Shown piece after piece: positions 11,623 through 21,294 of a stretch of 64,000 bases of DNA (position 1 is the stretch's first letter; each line of letters begins with the position of its first letter). Source of the DNA: Golubevia sp. BC0850 (lineage: Eukaryota; Basidiomycota; Exobasidiomycetes; Golubeviales; Golubeviaceae); contig JAAVVG010000015.1 of the NCBI GenBank assembly GCA_012976225.1, positions 310,001 to 374,000 of the forward strand. Direction: 5' to 3'. The notes below the pieces were generated by a model that was not told where the DNA came from, ran no database searches, and saw only the letters and a program-made list of their open reading frames with translations. The translations under genes and the position numbers were made by a program.

Positions 11623-14600
11623 TCACAAAACTAAAAGAACGTCTCCGTGAGAACTTTCGACTCTGAGTTTCTTCTCTTGTCCTTCGACCTGACTTCTCTC
11701 GTGAGCTCGAATTTTTGGTAACTTTCCCTTTCCAACCATGATCGGCATCAGCCTCAGAGTGATTCTCCTTTCCGTCTCAGCCAGTAATGTTGGGATGCTG
11801 AGAGACCTTGGACCAGTGAAGATGAAGGATTCCGAGGATTCTAGAGTCAGCTGTATGCTTGAGGAGCGAGAACTTGGATTGCAGATCGTGATCGGTAGAA
11901 GGAAAGGCTCATTCAATCTAGCAGTGGAGGGTGGCGAGATGAAGACGGAGGTCTCTCTTTCTAAAATAGGAGGGAGTAAGGAAGGGAGAGGGATCGATGT
12001 CTTGAAGTACTTTGAGGATTCTAGAGACGAAAGAGCTCCTGCTCGTCTCCATTTGATCTCGTAAAATCCGATGCTTGAGGGAGACTCCCCTGAAGAATTT
12101 GGGTCACAAAGAGCCTCGATCTCGTGAATGGTGGAGTATCTGTCGCCTTCCTCCCAAGTTCCCGAAACGCTTTCCTCCTCTGGAGTGGCTTCTCCTCTTG
12201 ATGGTACGAACCATACGCCCGATCTTGGTTCCTGCAACTTGAGAGAGATCGACCGAACTTCGAGAGGTTGAGACGCTAGAGAGGAGAAGCAGGCGCAGAG
12301 GCTCCCCTTGGCACTTCGATTGACCTGAAGCATCTCTTCGTCGTCATCACTATCGGTGACGTCGTCTTCATCCTCCGGCATAGAAGAGTCCGAGTGGCTA
12401 CCAATGAGTTTGAAAGCCCTTTGAGCAGTACGTCTTCTTGCTCCAGCGTTGCGAGTCCTCTCGAGGCTCCATCTCGGCGAGATCTGGCTAGCGAAAGGTG
12501 CTCGGACCGGAAGTTGGATCTTCTTGGAGATTTCACTACTGACCGAGGCAGCTGCTGAAGAGGATCGAGTCTTGAGAGTGACGTTGATCGATCTCGAGGC
12601 TGTGTGCTGGCTTGTCGACAGGAAGAAAGAGAGACTTCCTGAAGTAGAAGCACCGAGCGTACCGAACGAGAGATCTTTCAGAAAGCCGGGATCCTTCGAA
12701 TCTTGACACGAGAGAAAGTCGTAAACCTTCCCGTCCGACCCAGATCCGGTTTCTACAAGTTCGACATCGACGTGGCAATCCAGCTCTTCCATCTCATCAT
12801 TCCTGACTTCCACTTTGATTTCGAATTCTTCATCTAAATAAGACTCCTCTTCGTGTAAGAGTCGGAGATCCACCTTGTGTCTTCGAGGCTTGATGAGAGC
12901 ACTACCGGCGTCCGATCGATGGGGAAGTGCTAGAGGGCGTGTCGAAGGCGCTGGCGACGACTTTGACTTGGTGGTGACATACCAAAGCGGCTTCTGTGCT
13001 GGCGCTAGCGAGTCGACTCGAAGAGGAGACAGTGAGATCTGAAGTGGTGCCCGATCTTCTCCAGCGAAAAGGATCGCGTGGGAGAGCTGCAAGGAGTGGA
13101 GAGATAGGGAAGGGAGGGTGAGTATCCAGAAAGCGAGGTGCCTTGGAAGCTTTCCGCTTTGACTTACTCGGACTTCTCCAGCACCGTGGGCACTCAAAGT
13201 GCCCTCAAAGATCTTAGCGCATCCTTCAGCCCAACGTAGATCAGCTTGAACTTCAGTGGGAGCGTCTCCTAAACGGATGTCGCCGAGGTGGGCCACTTCG
13301 GTCTTGACATCTACTTTCTTTTCTCCTTTCTTGATGATGGCACATAGAATCTGATCTTTTGAAGAATCTGCTTCAGCTTCTGTGACTTGCTGGAAGAAGA
13401 GCTGCAGAGAATCGAACTCTAACTGTTCGAGAGCACCGACCGATCCGTTCTCTGGAGCTGATAATTGAACTTGAAAGGGAGTCGAAGATCCGAATTCTAG
13501 CTCCTGGTGAAGAAAGACACTTTCCAGTCTGATGAAGCCAGACTTTGACGAAGTAGAGATCAGACCCTCCGCCTCTTTGTCCTTCTCGGGAAGTTCACCT
13601 AGCGAGATCTGGAAGGGTCTCTTCTCCTCTGGCAGAGAACCGGATTCCAGAAGTTCCACGAGCTGTCGAGTTGAGTCAGATCTTTGCGATGGAGATAGAG
13701 GAAGAGCTGGATCCAGGAGCTCGACTAGAGCTTTCAGCCTCGAACCGACCTCGCCTGCGCTCTTTGCGCACTCAGCTGCCATCAGGAGTAAGGAGGCTAG
13801 AGGTGGCTGCCAGAATTCTTTTCGATAGGTCTTGGCGATTCTTTCCATGAACCGGAGCGCCATTTCGAATTGGCCATTGGCATAGTAGGAGGAGGCGATC
13901 TTCGAAGCCACGAATAGAGAGAGCCGAGTTTGGTGTGCTCGCTTGAAGGATTCGTAAGCTCTAGTCAGAGCCTGATGTGAGAAGGGTGATAGGAAGAGTC
14001 AGTGATCTTGCACGCATAGAGGTCAGGATAGGATCATTCTTTCAACTCCACTCACCTCTGTAATCTGACTCAGATGATCAACCTTCTTTTCATGAAGTAA
14101 GGCTGGTTGGTTCTCCAGATAGCTCTCTTTCCCATTCGTCTCCATCTCCTTCTTCTCCATCTGCAAAAATCTCTCCCTCCTTTCGATAGAGCAAAGAGCC
14201 GAGATGTAGTAGAACCAACCCGCACCTTCGAGAAGAGCTGAGGGGGAGACGGCAGAGTTGGTCGCCATTGGACTTGGAGGATGAAGTGTAGGATAGAGGA
14301 ATCTTGGATCTAGACCTCCAGAAGCTGCCGAAGAGACCAAAAGAGGGTGAAGGATGTTTGAAGGTAGAGGCGGAGCGTGCATTGGCAGCGTAAAAGGTTT
14401 GAGAGGAGCTCCTGGAATCTCACGAGTAGCCACGTCTACCAAGTCTCCGAACATTCGGTATCTGTAATCAGAAGCGCATGGATAGGTATTGGTATCATTC
14501 AAATGCTCAGACAAACTATGCGCTGGGACCAGAAATCTACTCACTGTTTGCCCAGCCAACTCCAAAACTCGAAAGTAGCTTCTCCAATGCCCCAACCCGT

Positions 14601-16131
14601 ACTCAGTTCGACGAATCTATGGATGTGCTTCTCGAATTGCTTCTTAGCTTTGAATCCGTCGTCATTGTAAAGATGAAGTTTGCTGATCCTGATGCTCAAA
14701 GCGTCAGCCAAAACTTTGGCTTCAGCCCATCGTTTCGTCCTGGGAGGTAGATGCATCGTCGAGCCTAGCAAGCTGTTGGCAAGAATGTCATAAGCTTCCA
14801 GATAATGACCCATAGCCGTCTCATTATCACCTTGCATCTCTGCGAAGGTTGCTAACTTGTATTCGGCTCTCACTTGCCAACCTTCTCTTGAAAGAGCGAC
14901 CAGATTGGAGTTTCCAGAAGAAGGGGAAGCGGCAATAAGGATTGGCTGAACGATTGAAGGGGGAGGTGGATACCTCGGTCTTTTCCTCCTTATCCTTCGA
15001 ACGTGTTCTCGATAGAAGTCCAGAGAAGAATCATATAGAGCTCCTTGTAGAGAAGTGACGAACTCTCCGAGCTCAGGCCTTGAGACAGGAGTTAGGACGA
15101 AGAGACTGGCTTTAGAATCTAACCCTGAAGATCTTCTGAGATAGCTTAACCTAGCTTCCAATTGAGGGTTTTCTAGCATAGACCGACTAGTCAATAAGAC
15201 TACAGTCAACTTGATCCCTCTTTCCACTAAACCTCTCTTTCGTTCAGCTATCGTCTTGATTAGCTCTTCGTCTTTAGCTTTCAGTTCCTCCATGCTTGAA
15301 GCTTCTAGACCGCTTCCATCGAACTGAGCAGCTTCTCCAGGTCCTGAAACTGCAACTAGAGGAGGTGGTTCAGCTAGACAGTGGAAGGCAACGAAAACGC
15401 TGGGAACCAATTCTCGATGCTTCCTCAACCAGATTGGAGCTATGATTCCGTCTGGGAACAAGGGACTTCCAGGATGTAGAGGAGATAGAGGTGATCTAGC
15501 TGGGAGAGCTGATAATGCTGAAGTACTTGAAGAGTCTCCATTGGGATCTGCGGAAGAGATTGGTGCTGGAGGAGCTGCAACTGATTTAGGATTGGGTCGA
15601 GTCTTGCGAGGTGGAAGTCGGACGCTCTGAGATGAAAGGGAAGAAGTAGAATCTGAATAAGTGAATCAAGTTTTTCTGCCCTTCGACTGCGCTTCTAGAA
15701 TCGAAGTAGCAGCTGTGGGAGAAGAGCAAGTTTCCAGGTCTAATCTTTCCTCCTTCGACCAGTCTCGTGTCCCTGCAAGTTCGTCTCTGGATTCCTTCAG
15801 AGAGCAAATCTCAATTCTGCGGCTCTGTGTGCCTCTATCAGGCCTCTTAATCTTATCTACTCACATGGTCGACCATGACACTCTTGAACACTGCAGCCCC
15901 ACCTCTAGCTGGATCCCATACCGAGTTCTTGCCTCTGGCTCCGAAGATTTCTACCAGATCCTTTGTCAGACTGGGGAAAGAAGTTGAAGGAGGTGTAATT
16001 GAAGACTGAGATTGTGGAATGGTTGAGGTAGAAGGAGTTGACGTTGAGGTGAAAGTAGTTGGTGGAATGAGACCTGCGACCAGCATGCAGGGAAAGTGTT
16101 GATACACTAACTCGGCTGGATAAGAATTCAT
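11623..16131 (-). CDS. TRAPPC11: TRAPPC11-like trafficking protein (Foie-gras/Gryzun type)
   Basis: Five exons (16131-15865, 15626-14545, 14461-14056, 13971-13168, 13086-11623) join in phase to give 1340 residues. The N-terminus MNSYPAELVYQH, the string SVRLPPRKTRPNPK and the block FPDGIIAPIWLRKH are typical of fungal TRAPPC11 relatives. The region with WAEAKVLADALSIRISKLHL and FEFWSWLGKQ fits the Foie-gras helical domain, and the second half is beta-rich like the Gryzun region. The family acts in a TRAPP tethering complex in ER-Golgi transport. The start at 16131 has a good context; an in-frame ATG at 16182 would add 17 residues. The 81-bp intron 13167-13087 is a multiple of three with no stop codon, so retention would leave the frame open. 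Confidence 0.85.
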
Positions 16132-16271
16132 CCCAAAGCCCTCCAATCTTCTTGTATTGGGGTCGTTAGATGAGGAGATCAAGTGTTATTGGGGCTTTGC
16201 TTGGTTGGGATGAGAGAAGCTAAATGCTTCTACTGCTTCCCATCAACGCATCAACTCCAACATCCTTTCCG

Positions 16272-16524
16272 GCTATCCTTCGAACTTTTCGACTTCGCAG
16301 TATCCTGTCCTGATTAGATCCATCTTGGATTGAACTCCATCAAAATGAAGAACTAGGAGGAAGAACCAAGCTCAGCGTGCCTTCAGGAATGGAAAGGAAA
16401 GCAGAATTGGCGAAGCTTTGGTTGGAAACTTCAGGTTATGAGATCATTCGGAATGAAACTGTGTCAGATCGGATTGGGAAAGATTCAACATTCAACAACC
16501 ATTCACATCTCAGATTTGGATGAG
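16272..16524. repeat. Inverted repeat block 2, right arm (253 bp)
   Basis: Partner of 5034-5286 in reverse complement at about 99% identity. It lies just upstream of the TRAPPC11-like start codon, so it probably includes promoter sequence. Outside the block, similarity drops at once on the inner side and to roughly 75% on the outer side. Confidence 0.92.
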
Positions 16525-17510
16525 GCGGGGGAATATTCTCGCATCCCTTCCTCGCCTCCTCTCTGCAAGTACATAATCACATCAACCATACTCAAATCAT
16601 TCGACACCCTCGAACACATCACACTCATAGAATTACCTGGATCGTCAACAGAAGAAAAGTCAAAGGTCGAGTAATCGAGCTTCTCTCGACTTCAGCTTTT
16701 AACTCTCGATAGTCTCAAGCTCGGTTTACAGTTTACAGCTCGTTCTCAAACTTAGACTTTCCAACCTTTTTACCTTACTGGAGCTCAACCTCAATCCAGA
16801 TGAAGCATTGAATGCTCCTGAGACTCAGGCTGCTTTTGATCTCCTGCGGAACATCTCCAAGAAATGTTCTTCAAATCTATTGTCCATCAATTATCACAAT
16901 ATCCAACCGCCCAAGCTCCCTACTAAACAGCCTGGTTTCTCTTTCCTGAATGTTGTGGAGTTGTATCCAGGTTCTGGAGATGAGACAGCAGGAAGATGGC
17001 TCTCAAAATGGAGCTGGCCGGAACTCATATGTTTGAAATCAAGTAAGAATTTAGCTCTGGATTCATACCCTTTCTTCCCGTCAGAAAGCACAGTTAAGAG
17101 AGAAACGCGGATAAAGTCCGGAAGATAAGGTGGAAGGAGGACAAATGATCGGAACGGGTGGAGGGAAGGAATCAAAACAAGCATAACATAGATCGAGCTC
17201 AACCAGGTCAGTTCATTAACAATGTCGGGGTGTCAAGCATTCTGAATTCCTACTTCGTAAGATTTGGAAAATTCAGAAGAAACTACGTTACCTCGCCCCA
17301 TTTCAACCCTCCTATTCATCTTGTTCCCGTTCCGCTGTCCTATGTCGATTCACCTCATCCCTTGTTCCCGAACTTGTCTCATCTATGATGATTGACGTTT
17401 TCAAGAGTTGTACATATTCACAATATTCATGAATGCGAATAGATTCTTTCGACATCTTGATGGTGTGCATGATGGCTTCTGAAGGTAATAAATATGCCAG
17501 ATAGTGAGGG
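16525..17510 (+). pseudogene. Decayed F-box/LRR-like sequence, right arm
   Basis: The plus strand codes discontinuous pieces with leucine-rich-repeat character: LKSFDTLEHITLIELPG ending SSTEEKSKVE, then LLELNLNPDEALNAPETQ through NLLSINYHNIQ and FSFLNVVELYPGSG. A later piece ends SPHPLFPNLSHL. Stops and frame changes separate them and I could not build a clean spliced gene. SPHPLFPNLSHL also occurs in the left arm at 4616-4651. The ending SS-E-KSK resembles the C-terminus of the F-box/LRR-like gene at 35317-36801. The pieces are most easily read as remains of one or two F-box/LRR-like genes. Confidence 0.5.
17166..17497. repeat. Segment repeated in direct orientation at 4424-4765
   Basis: This is the right copy of the piece that lies in the same orientation in both arms, unlike the surrounding inverted similarity. 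It covers the decayed SPHPLFPNLSHL coding fragment and ends near CTTCTGAAGGTAAT. Confidence 0.75.
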
Positions 17511-17687
17511 TAGATTTAAAGGGTGTGTAGTGTAGATCTGAGGTCTGTTCCTGCGCTAGGGGTGCAACAGCAACTTTCAATATGTCATTTCCGAGCTTCC
17601 GGATCTGTGCTTCATTTGCAACCCAACTTAAAATCTAAGGCAGCGTGCCCCTATCCCCTTGGCGACTGCACTCATGCCCCGGAGAGT

Positions 17688-17697
17688 ACATAAATAG
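17688..17697 (+). promoter_or_regulatory. TATA-like box of secreted-protein gene B
   Basis: ACATAAATAG followed directly by GAACTCTT lies about 170 bp upstream of the gene B ATG. The same TATA-plus-GAACTCT arrangement stands upstream of gene A, which supports a shared promoter origin. Confidence 0.6.
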
Positions 17698-17864
17698 AAC
17701 TCTTCGTTCTTTTCATTTCTTCTTCTCCATCTCCTGCCCTTTCTTTCTCTCCTGTTCTTTCACTTCTAACTCTATCCAGTAGCCGGTCTACTTTTCATCT
17801 CTTTCTTTTTCGTCTTTTACCCCTCTTTTCAACCTTTAGCCTCAAGCTTCTTTGCAACGTCAAC

Positions 17865-18869
17865 ATGCACTTCACCAAGATCACTCTAGCTCTCCTGGTC
17901 GCTATGGCTTCGACTACTTCTGCAGCTCCTGTCCAAGACAGAGAAAGAGACTTGCAAATTGAGGTGGGTTTCAAAAACGCATCAGAGAAGGTGAACACGA
18001 CCATCAGCGCAAAGCCTCACACCTCTTTCTACTCTCTTCACTTCCGCTCACACCATTCTCAGGAATACAGCTCTCTCTCTGCTAGAGATCCTTTCAGCAA
18101 GACGGGAGCTAGTATCTGGGGAGGAGCGGCCGCTGTCACCACTGCCCTCAGTGCTTGGTGAGAACCAACTTTGAATCCTCTCTTACGTGGGAAAGTACTG
18201 ACTCTATTCTGCCCTCTCGACTTAATATATATGTCTCTACTCTCAGGATTCTCCACGCCAGCAAAGGAACCAAGAGCAACAAGGAAGGTGAGTTGAACTT
18301 TTCGAACCGAAGCGTCGACGGTCTTATCTTCTCAAATCTGTTTTCTGACCTTCCCAAATCTTCCCACTCCTTGTCCCTTCGATTCCGTCTTTCCTACACT
18401 AGCCCAGGATTTTGTTGCTAGTGATGAAGGAAAAGCCTTCACATCAAAATTGGCTCAAGACTTCGAACTTCATGACTCTCCTACCCAAAGATCCGCCCTC
18501 GGCGCAGAGCTCAAGACTTGGATAGTTCCAGTGTTAGCCAATGCAGCACTTTTGGGAGTTGGAGGACTAACGTCATGGTAAGTTAAAACAATTGACCAGT
18601 CAGAAAACCCAATGGAAACCCCTGTTCTGACTCTCTTCATCCCCTTCTCTTGTCCACCAGGGGTATCATCAAAGCGACTGACAAGAACAAAGAAGGTTAG
18701 TTCATTACTTCTATAGGTCATCAGAGATTGTTTCGTACGTTAAAGTAGTATCTGACGTTCTTCCAAACATCTTTGACCTCGATCTCCTACTCTGACAGCT
18801 GAGGACTTCTTGTCCACCAACGAGGGACGTGATTTCGTCGCCAGGATGCTTGCCAACGAGGATTATTAA
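17865..18869 (+). CDS. Small secreted protein B, unrecognised modular family
   Basis: Six exons (17865-17963, 18063-18157, 18247-18287, 18403-18577, 18661-18695, 18799-18869) join in phase to give 171 residues. The signal peptide MHFTKITLALLVAMASTTSA is followed by APVQDRERDLQIE. The mature part has SARDPFSKTG, a Gly/Ala-rich hydrophobic stretch, KEAQDFVASDEGKAF, a second hydrophobic stretch TWIVPVLANAALLGVGG, then KEAEDFLSTNEGRDF and the end MLANEDY. It is the paralogue of gene A, with one module fewer. From inside exon 2 to about 300 bp past the stop the two genes read as identical, introns included. I recognise no named family. The alternation of hydrophobic and charged segments could suit membrane contact, which is only inference. 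Confidence 0.82.
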
Positions 18870-19176
18870 GCGACGGCTAGGAAGCCGCCCCAGATTGCTG
18901 ACGTCCATCATAAAAAGCAGTCAATTGGTCGAAAGTGTAACAAATCATGAAGTTCCTACGTCCCTGTGTCTGCTTGATCTGCTCTGTCTCCCCGTTCTCC
19001 AACACCCTTCCCTCTCTTGTCAACCTGTTTGTATTGTACCTCACTTTTTGGTCGCTCCAAAGTAAAGCTTGAAGGTTGATTGTTTGATTGTGAATGCTTT
19101 CGAGACTTTAAACTTGGTCGCAAAGCCACTTGTATCGAAAACTCTCAACGTAGATTCTCTTTCAAATCGTTCAGCC
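18076..19176. repeat. Inverted repeat block 1, right arm (1101 bp)
   Basis: Partner of 2136-3236 in reverse complement with no difference found by eye. It covers most of exon 2 to the stop of gene B and 307 bp of 3' flank. Confidence 0.95.
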
Positions 19177-19470
19177 GCAGAAATGTCCAGAATCTTGGGT
19201 GACTGGAAAGAAAGTTTGAGTAGTCTTCCTGAGAGATTGCATTTGAAAAGATGTTGAGAACGGCCTTGGAGATAGCGGCTTTCGAGTTGAGAGGTCGTTC
19301 ACGTTTCATGTAGTTGAAGTAGTCACTGGTAGATATCGACTGACTGTTGGATGTTCCGATTGAAGGAGGAGGAGGAGAGAACATCATTCAGGCAACTTTA
19401 AGAATGTGTAGAAAAGGGAAAGTCTGAAGATCAATACGGTACAAAGAAGAAAGAATACAGATTTATCCAA
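19177..19470. other. Intergenic, no supported gene
   Basis: This lies between the end of the inverted repeat and the stop of the GPI-type protein gene. A minus-strand open frame at 19387-19145 (MMFSPPPPSIG) has no recognisable domain and runs into the repeat arm, so I leave it uncalled. Confidence 0.4.
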
Positions 19471-20252
19471 CTAAAGCAACAAGAAAGAAGCCCCTCCGAT
19501 GAGACCTAGAAGAACAGCTGCGGGCTGGGCGACTAAAGATAGTCCTCCATCTTTATCATCGTTCGAATCAGAGTTTAATCCTGAGTTTGATCCAGCGTCG
19601 GGAGTTTGAGTGCCACCATTGATGGTCAATGAAAGGTTATAGCATTTTCCATCTGGGAAAGAAGGGAGAGGAGATGATGAAGAGTCAGGGTCGAATTTAA
19701 GGATGAGCTTGTTCAGAAGAGTAACAAGAAAGTAGAGGAATGTGAGATGCAATAGGCTATCATTCTATCCAGCTTCGAAGGAGATCCAATCACTAGCACC
19801 TGTTCTGGCTCTCATTCACCAACCCATTTTCACTACTCACTAATCAGAGGACCATCGCAGCAGCTGTGTTCACCATTGATCTCAATGTCCGCACCACTAC
19901 TGCAAGCACTGCCTCCAGTTGAAAGCCCTTGAGTTGGATGGTTCAAAGTGATACTGGCGTACTTAGAGGATCTGCTTGCCAGAGCAGAATCCAGGGAATC
20001 AGATCGACTAGAAGCTGCTGCGCTTAAGGAAGAGCTTCTCGAATCTGCAGCCTGAGAAAGAGATTCCATACGAGTTGCGGCAGCATCTGAGGCTGAGGAT
20101 AATTTCCCATTCAACTCAGATTGAATTGAATCGCCGAGATCTTGTCTGGCTTGGATGTCAGCGACAGCAGCTGGAGTTGCGATTGGACCTGGAGCTGCGG
20201 CTACTGAAATGGCGAGAGTGATGATAGATAGAGATAGTATTGAAAGCTTCAT
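19471..20252 (-). CDS. Predicted GPI-anchored Ser/Ala-rich surface protein
   Basis: Two exons, 20252-19841 and 19652-19471, join in phase (GTGAGT donor, TTTCCCAG acceptor) to give 197 residues. The protein has a signal peptide (MKLSILSLSIITLAISVAAA, then PGPIATP). A central region repeats SRSSSLSAAASS-type units, and a short Cys-containing segment follows (SACSSGADIEINGEHSCCDG, then GKCYNLSLTING). A Gly/Ser/Asp-rich linker leads to a hydrophobic C-terminal tail ending GLIGGASFLLL without charged residues. That tail is the usual sign of GPI attachment, so the product is probably displayed on the plasma membrane or cell wall. A TATA box lies 80-90 bp upstream. I recognise no specific family. 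Confidence 0.8.
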
Positions 20253-20331
20253 GTCGAGTTAAGTGAGAGGTTGAGTTGAGTTTCAAGTTGAGTATGGGTA
20301 GGAGAAGTTCAAGTCACTGAAATCCACACCC

Positions 20332-20341
20332 CTTTTATACC
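20332..20341 (-). promoter_or_regulatory. TATA box of the GPI-anchored-type gene
   Basis: The minus strand reads GGTATAAAAGGGG, a near-perfect TATA box, about 80 bp upstream of the ATG at 20252. It is one of the clearest core promoter elements in the window and suggests regulated or strong expression. Confidence 0.7.
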
Positions 20342-21294
20342 TTTTCGCAGGAGCCGCTTGGTCTATTTTGGAGAGACACGTACGATAAGTACATTGTGGA
20401 AGATATGGCTGATCACGAAAGGCTGATACCGACTTCGATTTGTAGAGAAACCAGTGAGGCAGCTCGGCTGAAAGGTTTTGAAGCGGGTGGCAAAGTGGAG
20501 GGGTACCATGTGTGTTTCACTGGAATGAACGCCCGCAGCCCCACATGATCTCTCTACCGTCTCGCTCAAGCCAATGGCGGGTGCTATTCGGACCACAACA
20601 TGAACGAAGCAGTCTGGTGGAGACGTGGAATGACTTCAAAGGGGAGGAGACCTGAATTTGGAGGCGTAGGTTGGCAGACCTTGATAATCGTCCTCTGCCC
20701 ATGCTTCCCCAAAGTTACCAAAAGCAGTCTCAATCGAGCAACCGGAATCAAAACGGATTAAAACCTGGGTCATCGGCAAGAGACTAGAGAGACAACAACG
20801 TCGAACAAATGTAATCTTTGAGTGGCGAGGTACTACTGTAACCCTCAGCGCACGACAGTTCCATATTCCTATTTTGTATCCTCTACAAGAAGGAATCCTC
20901 AATGGGAAAAAAGGCGAGATAGGAAAACGAGTTGAAAGACAGTTTTCTACTTTCGACTTGTCTTCAGCTGATAGAATTGCAGGGAATTAAAAATGAGACA
21001 TTGCAATAGAAAAAGGGGTGTCACTAAACCGAGACTGAGAAGGATGCGAGAAGAGACAACAATGATACGGAAATAAAGTGGGATAGCAAAGGAACGAGAA
21101 GAAGCGAGGAGAAAAAGGCGAGGGAAAGAAGAAAAAGAGCAGGAGAATGTCCAAGAAAGGTTGAAGAGGGTGAGAGGAGTGAAATGCGGAGACTATGGGT
21201 GGGAGGGAGTAGAAGAAAGACCAGCTCGTGAAATAGAGTTGAAGAAGAGTGATTATCAGAACAAAGCGAATGGGAGAGGAGGTTTCAACCTAAA
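20342..21294. other. Intergenic with a possible F-box/LRR-like tail fragment
   Basis: This is about 950 bp between the promoter of the GPI-type gene and the stop of the Cep57-like gene. Minus-strand sequence around 20940-20990 codes ISAEDKSKVE, close to the ending SSAGDKSKG of the F-box/LRR-like gene at 35317-36801. The underlying DNA (ACTTTCGACTTGTCTTCAGC against CCTTTCGACTTGTCTCCAGC) is similar too. The open frames here are short and carry no domain I recognise. The part from 21000 to 21290 is purine-rich and probably 3' flank. Confidence 0.4.

Noticed and set aside
2136-19176. Reading the inverted repeat as the terminal repeats of one giant DNA transposon
   Set aside because: The arms contain host-like spliced genes and mosaic identity, the outer ends differ in sequence (no matching terminal motif), and no target-site duplication or transposase is visible between them.
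19145-19387. Minus-strand frame MMFSPPPPSIG as a gene crossing the repeat end
   Set aside because: It runs into the 3' flank of gene B, has no homology and no supporting splice sites or promoter.
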